Assembly: GCA_946803715.1 (NCBI GenBank)
Contig: CAMPET010000201.1
Span: forward strand, 97,036 to 120,314
Source of the DNA: Beroe ovata
Lineage: Eukaryota; Ctenophora; Nuda; Beroida; Beroidae
Direction: 5' to 3'
Length of the DNA stretch: 23,279 nucleotides
Positions within the stretch are counted from its first letter, which is position 1; each line of letters begins with the position of its first letter. Shown here one piece after another: positions 11,291-18,328 of the stretch. Under the pieces are notes generated by a model, which ran no database searches, was not told the origin of the DNA, and saw nothing but the letters and a program-made list of their open reading frames with translations. Both the position numbers and the translations under genes were made by a program.

Positions 11291-11948
11291 TCAAACACAC
11301 TCACACACACAGGGAGAGAGATAGAGTCACGAGATTCCGAAACTCTGGCTTTTACACAAATACTGGCCTCTAGCTTGTCAAATGTAGTCAACACTACTAT
11401 AAAAAAATAGTTGTACGTGTGGCACTCAAAAATACGGAGATGTGTGTTGGTCTGCGTGTGTGTGTGTTTGTGTGTTGATGTGTGTGTATGTGTTAGTGTG
11501 TGTGTGTGTGTGTATGTGTGTGTGTGTTGTGTGTCTGTGTGCGTGTGTGTGTGTGTCTGTGTGTGCCTGTGCGTGTGTGAGGGTGAAAGCGTACACTCCC
11601 TATTCCTCTATTCACATCACCAATGAGACATTTGGTGCAATACTGTTGTATAGAGGCTTAGCAAGGTTTTGAAATATTGGGTTCATGATCATCAAGTTTT
11701 TCATCCATCAACATTATGGTACCCAGTAACCTACCCAACCTAAAGTACCTAACAGTTCTTTAGGTATCATACCAAGTCTACATCCCTCAATTAACCTTAT
11801 GACCTATCATTAATCTAACATGTGGGTTTTTTCAGTGATATCAACAAGCATGAGGCAGACAGCATCACCAACTTTACTATTCCTACTACTACTACTACAT
11901 TGTATCTCGTTAAGTATGGTGGATACCAGAACTCTGATATTGAGATGA
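43..11948 (+). CDS. Ig-like / ZP-domain transmembrane protein, 5' partial, 16 exons
   Basis: One open frame of about 699 residues can be spliced through 16 exons with matching phases: 43-191 (or its copy 1050-1198), 1939-2062 (or copy 2839-2962), 3349-3479, 4209-4371, 4684-4877, 5706-5817, 6075-6180, 6373-6518, 6734-6844, 7655-7755, 8044-8137, 9452-9624, 10093-10205, 10450-10596, 10752-10873 and 11836-11948. Domain order is Ig1-Ig2-Ig3-Ig4, ZP-N, ZP-C, furin-like site, hydrophobic C-terminus. Ig domains meet at phase-1 introns, typical of shuffled modules. The gene continues upstream, so signal peptide and start are not seen. ZP modules polymerise extracellular proteins or form adhesive and matrix surfaces; Ig domains bind ligands or partners. 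The role here is inferred as a cell-surface adhesion or matrix glycoprotein; no named orthologue is recognised. Exon boundaries are manual and need transcript support. Confidence 0.85.
986..986. other. Single-N contig join
   Basis: One N separates a block ending in the ctgctgac minisatellite from a block starting in a GT microsatellite. The right block repeats the left block (1008 onward matches 1 onward), so this looks like a scaffold join between overlapping, unmerged contigs. Confidence 0.85.
1050..1198 (+). CDS. Exon for first half of Ig1, second copy
   Basis: This is the same exon as 43-191, at an offset of 1007 bases, with the same acceptor and a gtgaga donor. It joins in phase 0 to the exon at 1939-2062. 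The flanking intron matches the left copy, apart from about 32 bases present only in the left copy near 235-270. It lies just right of the single N at 986. This copy is adjacent to the second-half exon without a gap, so it is the better one for the gene model. Confidence 0.8.
1861..1930. repeat. 19-bp minisatellite
   Basis: About 3.7 copies of a 19-bp unit (accacgcccaactgctgac and variants) sit just before the 1939 exon acceptor. It is repeated at 2761-2830. A diverged version at 925-985 has longer units containing 'tagctgctgac'. Confidence 0.85.
1939..2062 (+). CDS. Exon for second half of Ig1, first copy
   Basis: The acceptor is cctattcccag and the donor gtgagt at 2063; phase 0 in, phase 1 out. 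The translation contains YEGYYSCDA, the F-strand Tyr-x-Cys motif that pairs with the cysteine in the preceding exon. It carries an N-linked glycosylation sequon (SNAT). The exon is repeated base for base at 2839-2962. Confidence 0.82.
2128..2205. repeat. 21-bp minisatellite in intron
   Basis: About 3.7 copies of gtaccccacctcacaaccag plus one base. The corresponding position in the other copy (about 3014-3049) has only about 1.7 copies, a length difference expected between alleles. Confidence 0.85.
2418..2418. other. Single-N contig join
   Basis: One N follows gtgtgagttac. The same string occurs at about 3270-3280, where it continues into accccactc and the Ig2 exon. The sequence right of the N repeats 1519 onward with an offset of 900. 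This marks a second unmerged contig overlap. Confidence 0.87.
2419..2984. repeat. Large direct repeat, block B copy 2 (identical to 1519-2084)
   Basis: About 566 bases are identical to 1519-2084 by line-by-line reading, including the second Ig1 exon. After that the copies diverge by indels within short tandem repeats, then match again up to about 3280. Confidence 0.85.
2839..2962 (+). CDS. Exon for second half of Ig1, second copy
   Basis: This copy is identical to 1939-2062 at an offset of exactly 900 bases, inside an identical block running from 2419 to about 2984. It is contiguous with the downstream Ig2 exon at 3349, so in the repaired gene this copy leads into Ig2. Its phase-0 entry cannot follow the phase-1 exit of the first copy, which argues against a real tandem exon. 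Confidence 0.8.
3349..4371 (+). CDS. Two exons encoding Ig2
   Basis: Exons 3349-3479 and 4209-4371 are separated by a 729-base phase-0 intron. The first half carries VEFEC and NVTWHK (B-strand Cys, core Trp, glycosylation sequon). The second half carries EDSGNYQC, a textbook Asp-x-Gly-x-Tyr-x-Cys F-strand motif, followed by a G-strand ending ELYVTQ. Donors are gtgagt in both cases. Phase 1 at both outer ends makes this a symmetrical module. Confidence 0.88.
3504..3516. promoter_or_regulatory. X-box-like palindrome in intron
   Basis: gttgcctagcaac fits the RFX X-box consensus GTNRCC-N(0-3)-RGYAAC with a one-base spacer. It lies 24 bases inside the intron after the first Ig2 exon. Function is unproven. 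Confidence 0.3.
4389..4477. repeat. gggagttgctgg minisatellite
   Basis: Six or seven irregular copies of gggagttgctgg or gggagttgctag, some interrupted by ggtgatgct, directly follow the Ig2 donor. Confidence 0.8.
4684..5817 (+). CDS. Two exons encoding Ig3
   Basis: Exons 4684-4877 and 5706-5817 are separated by an 828-base phase-0 intron with donor gtatga and acceptor cttctcag. A short acidic linker precedes the domain. Ig landmarks are SLLCAF, YSWFDE and MSGIFQC; the last has Phe in place of the usual Tyr before the cysteine. The exit donor is gtaaga in phase 1. Confidence 0.85.
6030..6054. promoter_or_regulatory. Overlapping X-box-like palindromes in intron
   Basis: gttaccatggtaac (6031-6044) and gtaaccatggtaac (6040-6053) overlap, and both fit the RFX X-box consensus with a two-base spacer. 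They sit about 20 bases before the acceptor of the first Ig4 exon. They may simply be a short palindromic repeat. Confidence 0.3.
6075..6518 (+). CDS. Two exons encoding Ig4
   Basis: Exons 6075-6180 and 6373-6518 encode the last Ig domain before the ZP module. Landmarks are SLECKG, then GWYTDE across the junction, then TTVQC. The internal intron is phase 2 and falls directly before the core tryptophan, unlike the phase-0 introns of Ig1 to Ig3. The end of the first exon and its donor are duplicated in tandem 47 bases downstream. The F-strand lacks the usual Tyr before Cys, so this is a divergent Ig domain. Confidence 0.82.
6148..6238 (+). repeat. 47-bp tandem duplication spanning exon end and splice donor
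   Basis: Units start at 6148 and 6195. Each contains the last 33 exon bases, the exon/intron junction ttgg|gtgagt and some intron. Two identical donors result, at 6181 and 6228. Reading on past the first donor meets TGA at 6182-6184, so use of the second donor would truncate the protein within Ig4. Confidence 0.9.
6734..8137 (+). CDS. Three exons encoding the ZP-N half
   Basis: Exons 6734-6844, 7655-7755 and 8044-8137 carry the four conserved ZP-N cysteines in order: VQCFTDKM (C1), NCSF (C2), LNGCGT (C3) and FECSY (C4). The LNGCGT motif followed by Tyr-x-Asn and a later ISR is diagnostic of the ZP family. In the family C1 pairs with C4 and C2 with C3, and ZP-N drives polymerisation. The acceptor ttccacaag at 6733 is modest but keeps phase. 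The donor at 8138 (a|gtaagt) is near-perfect; a longer exon to 8211 is an alternative. Confidence 0.85.
9452..10596 (+). CDS. Three exons encoding the ZP-C half
   Basis: Exons 9452-9624, 10093-10205 and 10450-10596 give the GxGxF segment ([12 protein letters not shown]), a SIYLEVK strand, then SLVQNGC (the conserved NGC of C6), AFHFMSS, VVYLHAF and VKIC (C8). Compared with the family pattern, the cysteine normally found in the 'dC-a' strand is Ile (SDIKAS) and the one in 'ylHC' is Ala. Both partners of one family disulfide are therefore missing. Splice sites are good (gtgagg, gtgagt, gtaagg donors). Confidence 0.83.
10752..11948 (+). CDS. Furin-like site and C-terminal anchor exons
   Basis: Exon 10752-10873 encodes CSQSC and then VNKRSARSA, a basic stretch containing R-S-A-R (minimal furin pattern R-x-x-R), where ZP precursors are usually cleaved. 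Exon 11836-11948 encodes [16 protein letters not shown], a hydrophobic stretch of about 17 residues, then a short polar tail and TGA at 11946. Phase 1 matches across the 962-base intron. This is the usual ZP precursor tail: cleavage site, spacer, transmembrane or GPI signal. The intron is filled with CA/GT repeats. Confidence 0.75.
11098..11130. repeat. AC microsatellite
   Basis: Mostly acacac, interrupted once by 'tacgt'. It lies in the last intron of the Ig/ZP gene. Confidence 0.9.
11243..11286. repeat. CA microsatellite
   Basis: An uninterrupted CA run of about 22 units in the last intron of the Ig/ZP gene. It is complementary to the GT tract about 165 bases downstream. Confidence 0.95.
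11451..11580. repeat. Imperfect GT microsatellite
   Basis: About 130 bases of GT-rich repeat with scattered substitutions (tgtttgtgtg, gtctgtgtg). It lies in the last intron of the Ig/ZP gene and forms an inverted pair with the CA tract at 11243-11286. Confidence 0.93.
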
Positions 11949-12370
11949 AGATACCTATCAACGCATTACCTCCCCCTTATTAAACCTTTTTAATCAGTAT
12001 TTATAATTTCAAACGATGCCTGGGGTTGTTTTTTACTGAGAGTTATGCCCAGACTTTTCGAGAGGATTCAAAATTTGTTACCTTATCAAAAGCTGAATAA
12101 TTTAAATTGAAAAAGGGTCAAAACGTGTAACGAAGGCCTAAAGGGATCTACACTTCAAAAAGAACGTTTGACAAAACATTTATTGGATTTCAAATTGTTA
12201 GAGTGATAATTTTGTTTTGAAAAATATTTTGAATTTGAAAAGATAAGTACAGCGCATTCTCTCATCACTGTGACTCGAGCTTCTTACATCTTGATTTCAC
12301 CATAATAATATGTATTTGCCATGTTTTATATTATTTTATGATTTGTACTATTTTAAATTTTACTCATATT

Positions 12371-12376
12371 AATAAA
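12371..12376 (+). terminator. Candidate polyadenylation signal of the Ig/ZP gene
   Basis: AATAAA lies about 420 bases after the stop codon at 11946-11948, in AT-rich DNA. It is the first exact match seen downstream, though variant signals could act earlier. Confidence 0.4.
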
Positions 12377-12677
12377 TTCGACTTATTAATGCACTTACCT
12401 ACCCACTCAATAATCTTATCGAACATCTATGAAGAGTTTTTCCTAATTCAGAAGGGTGGAAATCCCGTAAAATTTGCCCCATATATCCAGCGGCAGAACA
12501 GAGCCAACGTCTCGATAATCAAGTTGACTTCATAACCTTCCAATGTCATCGTCCGCTATAACGTCTATTAGCATTTACACAACGGTGCTGGTCCCAATTT
12601 TCCGTGCTGCTGAGTGGTTATGAATTTATACCTGACAGTTTGACACTGAGATTATATTAGCTGAAAGGGGGGGGGGG

Positions 12678-12721
12678 NNNNNNNNNNNNNNNNNNNNNNN
12701 NNNNNNNNNNNNNNNNNNNNN
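12678..12721. other. Assembly gap (44 N)
   Basis: The run of N directly follows a G homopolymer, a common place for sequencing to fail. Confidence 0.98.
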
Positions 12722-13022
12722 CACATTATAGCTTGTCAATGACATATGCGTTGCTAAGAGTGCCTCACAATTCCCCCGGGCAGTATATATATTATGTTCC
12801 TTTCGCCCATGCACTGCATTACAATCTGCCCCCGGCAGTGCTATCGACCCCCGCCCCCTCTGCCCCTGATACCTAGTGCAGTAGGTCAGGATCTTTAGTA
12901 GGTATATGTGTGCTGTGTGTCGATATTTCCTCGTAATCTAGACATCCACTATACTATATGAGAAATAATGCCTAACACTCACAGAGATATCGTTTTTTTT
13001 TCACTCAATCGCAAGTAGTACA

Positions 13023-15594
13023 CACGTGACACCTTCACTTACGTTCCTCCAAACATCACGTGACACGTGTAGATACAGAAATGCTCAGGACTAGAAAACC
13101 AGATGATGTCAGATTATATTGAAGTGAGAATTATAAACACTGTTCATCTATCATATTACTTTGGCAGTTCGCAGAGGTGATGTAGGGGCTTTTCTCATGA
13201 TAAAACTCACGAATCTTATCAGTCCATGATTTTTATCTGATAATGAGTGTATTACTTCGCCATGAGCATTTCACTATGCACAGTTAACCCTAGATAAGAC
13301 TGTTTAATAAGTTAAGCGTATATAATCGGGATTTTGCAGCTACCATGCACGTCAGCTCATGCTATTGGTGATACATATCGATTTTAATTATTTCCCCGGC
13401 CGTAAATTGTCAAATCCTTACCTTCTGGACAGCCGTTGTTATCTCAGTATTGCACCATAGGTATGCACTAAGCACAGTTAACTCTTGATAAGACTTGGTT
13501 TGTTCAATAAGTCTAATGGCGAATCTAGCTGGGATTTTGTACCTACCACATGTCAGCTAATGACACATTTTGATCTAAATTTTTTCCGCAAATCGTCAAA
13601 ACCTAACCTTCGGACAGCTGTTGTTATCTCACTACTCAGTATATTACAAAATCATGACAAGGAATTGAATTGATAATCTGCACAGATGATCAAATATTGT
13701 GCAATTTTCTTTGATTCCTATCCTCTTTTGTGACAGAATGACATACTTTTGTGATTGACAAATTCGATGGTAACGATTCTAACACCATTATAGAATTTCT
13801 TATAATTACCAATCATATATTGAAGTGTGTCACAATTATTATTGAGAAACATCTATCGACACCACCCATCTCTTTAAGAAGGCCGGAGCTGGACATATAG
13901 AAGGCATGAGTATTGAGTATATATCATGAGATAAACGAGTCACGTGACTAATGCCCACCATTATATATCCGATAACAATACATGGGTGTTCCGATTATTG
14001 GGGGGTGCTGCCACGTACGCGAACGTCACAAATATTGTGAAATAGACCCGTTGACACGACGTCACAAAGAGCTTATCTTGGAAAATGGCCGGATCCATAT
14101 ATCTAACTTCCCACACGACTAACAATACGACACCTCTGATATATATCCCGTGAAATGAACCTTTTTGTTTTGTGAATACCTATAAAGCAACCTTAATGGC
14201 GTGCACGTCAATAATTAGTATTTTGCCTTTACACACACAATAGTACCCACAGCGGAGGTAATAGGGCTGATTATAGCGCTCGTGTTTTTCAGTGGGGGGG
14301 CGTGGGTAGATATATCTTTGAATGGTCAATTAGTCGCATGACTCCTTCCCTTCACCCCTCCCCCACCTGGCGAATATATATAAATATGCCAGTGTCAGCG
14401 AGGCATTGTTTATTGTGGGGAACATCATGCATGTGTGCGGATTCCGAATCATGCGGATTTCGAATCATGCTGCATACTATTATAGCTCTGCTCTATTATA
14501 TATACCCCATGTTCATAAATTATCCCAGCACTATTGTCATACTGTCATAGGTGTCTGCATTGCTCTATAATCGTGTCAAAAACTTGTCTATATAGTCAAA
14601 AACATGTCCCAATGAACGTAGGTACTGAACACATGTTTCCCACACTGCATACATCACATGCTGTCTCGAGCAAGGGAGCTGTTGTTCCCACGTGACCCAA
14701 TCTGCCGCGCCGCGCGCGTGGTTTTCTACGACTTTTGAGTGCCCTGTTCGCTATTGCCCACTTAATTTGGTACTGGTAGTTGTTCAGAATTAATTAGGTG
14801 TCGCTGTCACGAACCAAGTATTGATAAACTGACATGGGTTAGACGGGAGCATATTAAACGGTTGTCAAACGCAGAAATAACTCATGGTTTCGCGTCGCGA
14901 TTATCATGCGAGAACTATCATAACCTGGTCTGAGTAGATTTGAGTCAATTTGAGTCGCAGTCGAGATTTTATTTTATCTCTACGAATTTTGAAATCGATA
15001 TCGGCACCTCCGCACGTCTTTTATTCTTGGAAAATAGGACATTTCACCGTTTTTCCTCGAAGTCGAAGAACTAGAAGTAGAACCATCCGATTTTTTTGTA
15101 GCTTCTTCGTGGGACCCCATTATGTTCCAATTTTGATTAAATAAGTCGAACCTTCGGTTAATTAATCAATAGATGTGAGATGACTACGCTATCAATCTCA
15201 ATCCCACTTTTGGAAGTGAACTTGTGAAAATAGATTAATCTGCCAGAATTTCGGAATCATGCGATTTCCCCAACTGCAGGCACCCCCCCCCATAATTTGA
15301 ACCCCAGACCTCAACTACCACGTGATCTCTGCATCATATTGTAGATCTCGAACTACGCTATATATTAAATGACCATCGCATGCAATGGAGAATGTAATTA
15401 GCTGTAAGTTGATCGGGAGACACTTGTCGTGATATTCATTATAAATCTCATTTATCCGGACCCCCTGGAATCTGTCGGATCTTGATTGATTCCGCCGTGA
15501 CTATAGCGGATCATTGGCTCATGCGGTGACTTCACACAAGGATTGTTCACAGTTGTTATTAAAGAGCGACACAATACTTGCGGAAAATCACGTG
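13023..15594. promoter_or_regulatory. Cluster of seven CACGTG E-boxes
   Basis: CACGTG occurs at 13023, 13057, 13064, 13941, 14689, 15319 and 15589. At about 40% GC roughly one per 7 kb is expected, so seven in 2.6 kb is a strong excess. The site at 13941 sits in the ten-base palindrome GTCACGTGAC, the form preferred by USF/MiT-TFE bHLH-zip factors. The site at 14689 is followed by CCAAT (14697) and a CpG-rich patch (14702-14720). Two more sites lie in exon 1 of the peptide gene (16310, 16359). A role in driving the peptide gene is inferred. Confidence 0.45.
13274..13645. repeat. Degenerate direct repeat, unit about 190 bp
   Basis: Copy 1 (about 13274-13451) and copy 2 (about 13461-13645) share ordered blocks: cagttaac..tgataagact, gggattttg..acc, cgtcaaa..taccttc and ggacagc-gttgttatctca. 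Substitutions and small indels separate them, so the duplication is old. No coding frame is shared. Confidence 0.75.
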
Positions 15595-15631
15595 GGCAGT
15601 ATACGCAACGCGCGTCATTTAATAATGTGAC

Positions 15632-15639
15632 TATAAATA
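15632..15639 (+). promoter_or_regulatory. Candidate TATA box upstream of the peptide gene
   Basis: TATAAATA followed by AGG lies 38 bases after the E-box at 15589. A start site near 15660-15670 would give a leader of about 690 bases before the ATG at 16349, or include an unseen 5' intron. An 18-codon upstream ORF starts at 15667. Confidence 0.35.
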
Positions 15640-16348
15640 AGGAGCATATTACAGCAAAGAGGTAAAATGTGCGAGGGAAAGATTAAAAGCTTTCCCGAAA
15701 AAATTTCCTACCGCAAAACTTAATGGATATTTGGTTCCACTTATTATATTTTAGCCAAAAGTACTTTTCGATGGACGATAGTTTCAACCTGGATTTTACT
15801 GCTAATGAAAAACCTGGTCATCTGCTACATGTTATGTACTGCCCGGCGCTTATTTTCCATATTCGTTGCATTTCCGATGAGCTGATTTATAATTGATCAA
15901 ACCGCGTGAAAAATCTGTATCGTGTTCACTTAGTGAGCATACCCTTTTTGCCTAGCATACTGGCAGTTGTGGCACGCACGTATCACATTAATCCTGGTTT
16001 TTGTTAAATACCTACATCTACTAAATCTGCCTAGCTGTGCTTGGATAGTGCAAAAACTTATCAAACAACAATAGCCCACCGAAAAGATTTAGCACGCACT
16101 GTACCAACAAAAACCTCGGCCACTCGTGCACGATGTCGATGCAACAATAAGACAACAACTAGCCAACAGTAACGCAACAATAAACCTCACGTTTATATCC
16201 CCGTCAATAAAGATTTGATTTTCAATCTCTGCCCAATACCCTATCCCAATTTCTCTTACCTCTCATTCCCATCCTCATGGATAGACGGATCAGTACTCGA
16301 TCACTGCCGCACGTGCACAGAGAGCGCGCGCACCAGACCCCGGATATC

Positions 16349-17286
16349 ATGTTTGTGACACGTGTCATTGTCTCGACTCTTCTTGTACTGCTCGTCGCGA
16401 GACATGTCTCCAGCGCTTCTCTAAATGCTGCCTGGTGAGTATAGGGGGATTTGGACTCTAGCTCCCTCTAAATCCTAAAACTCTTAATAAGAGTATTTCT
16501 TCGTGGGGGCACCTATTTTAACGAAAAGACACAAAATCTATTAACTATGACCTATTTACATATCAAAATGAAATAATTGCATACTCACCGACTGTAGACC
16601 ACAATCCCTCCACTCTTCACAACAACACTGATACCACCTGGGTAACATCACTGATACCACCTGGGAAACATCCTATTTGTTGGTAACCGGCTCTTTCACT
16701 CCCAGGCCAGGTTTAGCTGAAGAAGAAGAGGGCTCAGATTGGGACGATCTTTCCGTCGATCAGTTCAAAGTAATTGTAAACAATACCACTCGGATAAATT
16801 TCGTCCAGTGCACACGATACAACGTCAGGACGATACAATATGGGCGACAAAAATAGTATTATTGGGAAGGGCCAGGGTCACATTTTTCAGTCATGTGACA
16901 CTGACAGCGATTGATCATACTCACATCTTGGCCTCTTCATGTTAGGCCAATCGAGTCTAAAAGTAAAATCAAGTTTCGGCATGTCCAGTTCCTATCTCTT
17001 TCAATTTCATCACTGTCCATGTCAGAATCCCAATCCCCTCATCAGTCATCCTACCCCTAGTTCTAAATAGAGTGATTTGAGTTATTTCAAATTTCAATCA
17101 TATCTCATCTCATTGATGAGATCAATATTTTGATTAATCGAAGATCATTATCATCAGGAAATTCTGGACGAGACACTGATGAGTGATACAGAAGAGGTTG
17201 TTGTTGAAGTAGCCGAGGGTCAAGAACGGAGAAAGCGAGCAAAGTGTCCGAAAGCGCTGGAAAAACGTGGATGCCGACTTTTCTAA
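16349..17286 (+). CDS. Secreted peptide-hormone-like precursor, 92 aa, three exons
   Basis: Exons 16349-16434, 16706-16769 and 17158-17286 join in phases 2 and 0, with gtgagt/cccag and gtaatt/atcag splice sites, and end at TAA 17284-17286. Residues 1-23 form a signal peptide: a hydrophobic core around VSTLLVLLVA, with likely cleavage after VSSA. Residues 30-73 are strongly acidic (EEEE, DWDD, TEEVVVEVAE). RRKR at 74-77 is a furin/prohormone-convertase site. The remaining 15 residues, AKCPKALEKRGCRLF, are basic and carry the only two cysteines (80, 89), giving a ring with eight residues between them. There is no C-terminal Gly for amidation. The upstream in-frame ATG at 16277 would add 24 residues; the second ATG is preferred because it has A at -3 and starts the signal peptide. 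No family is recognised. A neuropeptide or hormone, an antimicrobial peptide or another cationic secreted peptide are all possible. Confidence 0.78.
17227..17283 (+). other. Convertase site and predicted mature disulfide peptide
   Basis: Codons 17227-17238 encode RRKR; codons 17239-17283 encode the 15-residue C-terminal peptide with Cys-x8-Cys. A Lys-Arg pair at 17263-17268 lies inside the ring. Cleavage there would give two chains held by the disulfide. Net charge is about +4 (three Lys and two Arg against one Glu). Confidence 0.7.
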
Positions 17287-17451
17287 ACAGTTATCGGGAG
17301 GTTATTTGAAGAAATGGTGTTTATGAGGGGCAATGCAACTTACAATTTCATGATTTTTTAGAGAAAACATCGTTACCATACTGAGACACTCTAATACAGG
17401 TCATTTTTGAGTTGAAGTTAACGGAAATATTAAGATTTTTTGGTTGAAAAT

Positions 17452-17457
17452 AATAAA
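17452..17457 (+). terminator. Polyadenylation signal of the peptide gene
   Basis: AATAAA (in aaaataataaagat) lies 165 bases after the stop codon in AT-rich DNA and is the first exact match downstream. T-rich sequence follows. Confidence 0.65.
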
Positions 17458-18328
17458 GATAATTTTAATCTTATATTTTGTCACATGATTAATTATCGAA
17501 TATTTATTTTATTTGAGTTATAAAATGTCACTTCCTTAATCAGAGAGGACTGACCGGTTTTTATCATTTTGAAAAGTTATTTAATTTTCATTCAAAAAGA
17601 ACGGGTTTTATTTCATGATGATGTTCACATATTGAATTCAGGGAACAAAATAATGTCCCAAGTCAACACAAGAGAGGTGGATGAAGAATTTTAAATATAG
17701 TCAACAATTTTTACAGGAAATTTATGCTTATGTACAAAAAATTTCGTGCTTAGATTGAAATAATAGATGGTGCAAATCAGATTCTGAGTCAAAGTCGAAC
17801 TTGGATCATCGGAACAGCAACCCTATCTTCATGCACTCTTTCAGAAAATTTTATCGATCGTAACTTTTCCATTCTCTTTCCAATGCCTCTTCACCAAAAT
17901 TGTCTTTCTGTAAGTGTGTGGAAGACATCTTCTGTTCTCTGCAAAAGGTAATACTCAAAGTGCTCGCAATCAAATGACCTCATACCCCTGATAGCCATTT
18001 AATGATTTCCTGTAAAAATGGGAGGGACAGTTGTAGGTCTGACAAATTCTGACATTTAAGTCCAATCTGGCAGGAGAGTGCAATATTAAGCAGCGGCATG
18101 GCGCAATTAGGCGGAGAATAATTCACTTTCTCGAGACTCTCTCTGTCTCTACATAAAACCATTATTATACAGGGGCTATTACATATAACACTAATTCCAC
18201 AAGCAGGAAGGATGTTGGAGACTTATGAATTGGCGAAGTTTCACAGGACCAATATATTTTCCAGAGATTTCCCAGATCACCATGGTCCATGACTGAAACT
18301 ATGAATCGAGTTTTATAGTGACATTTTC
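17458..18328. other. Convergent intergenic / 3' UTR region
   Basis: AT-rich sequence lies between the tail ends of the peptide gene (plus) and the CCDC191-like gene (minus). No exon is supported on either strand. Much of 17998-18328 is probably the 3' UTR of the minus-strand gene. Confidence 0.6.
17998..18003 (-). terminator. Candidate polyadenylation signal of the CCDC191-like gene
   Basis: ATTAAA on the minus strand, about 325 bases beyond the TGA at 18329-18331. An exact AATAAA on the minus strand is found only further away, at 17607-17612. Confidence 0.35.

Larger units (their letters stand above)
11949..13022. other. 3' UTR/intergenic, AT-rich, with assembly gap
   Basis: The first few hundred bases are presumably the 3' UTR of the Ig/ZP gene. 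No convincing exon was seen on either strand. A run of 11 G (12667-12677) leads into a 44-base N gap (12678-12721). The stretch 12770-12900 is unusually C-rich but shows no open frame of note. Confidence 0.6.

Noticed and set aside
11136-11410. Exon with His-Thr repeats before a stop
   Set aside because: It is phase-compatible, but mostly a CA microsatellite with no family match. The exon at 11836 gives the expected hydrophobic anchor. Kept only as a possible alternative end.
14302-14550. Open frame of 82 codons in the intergenic stretch
   Set aside because: No splice context, motif or codon pattern supports it; it is crossed by TATA-rich low-complexity sequence.
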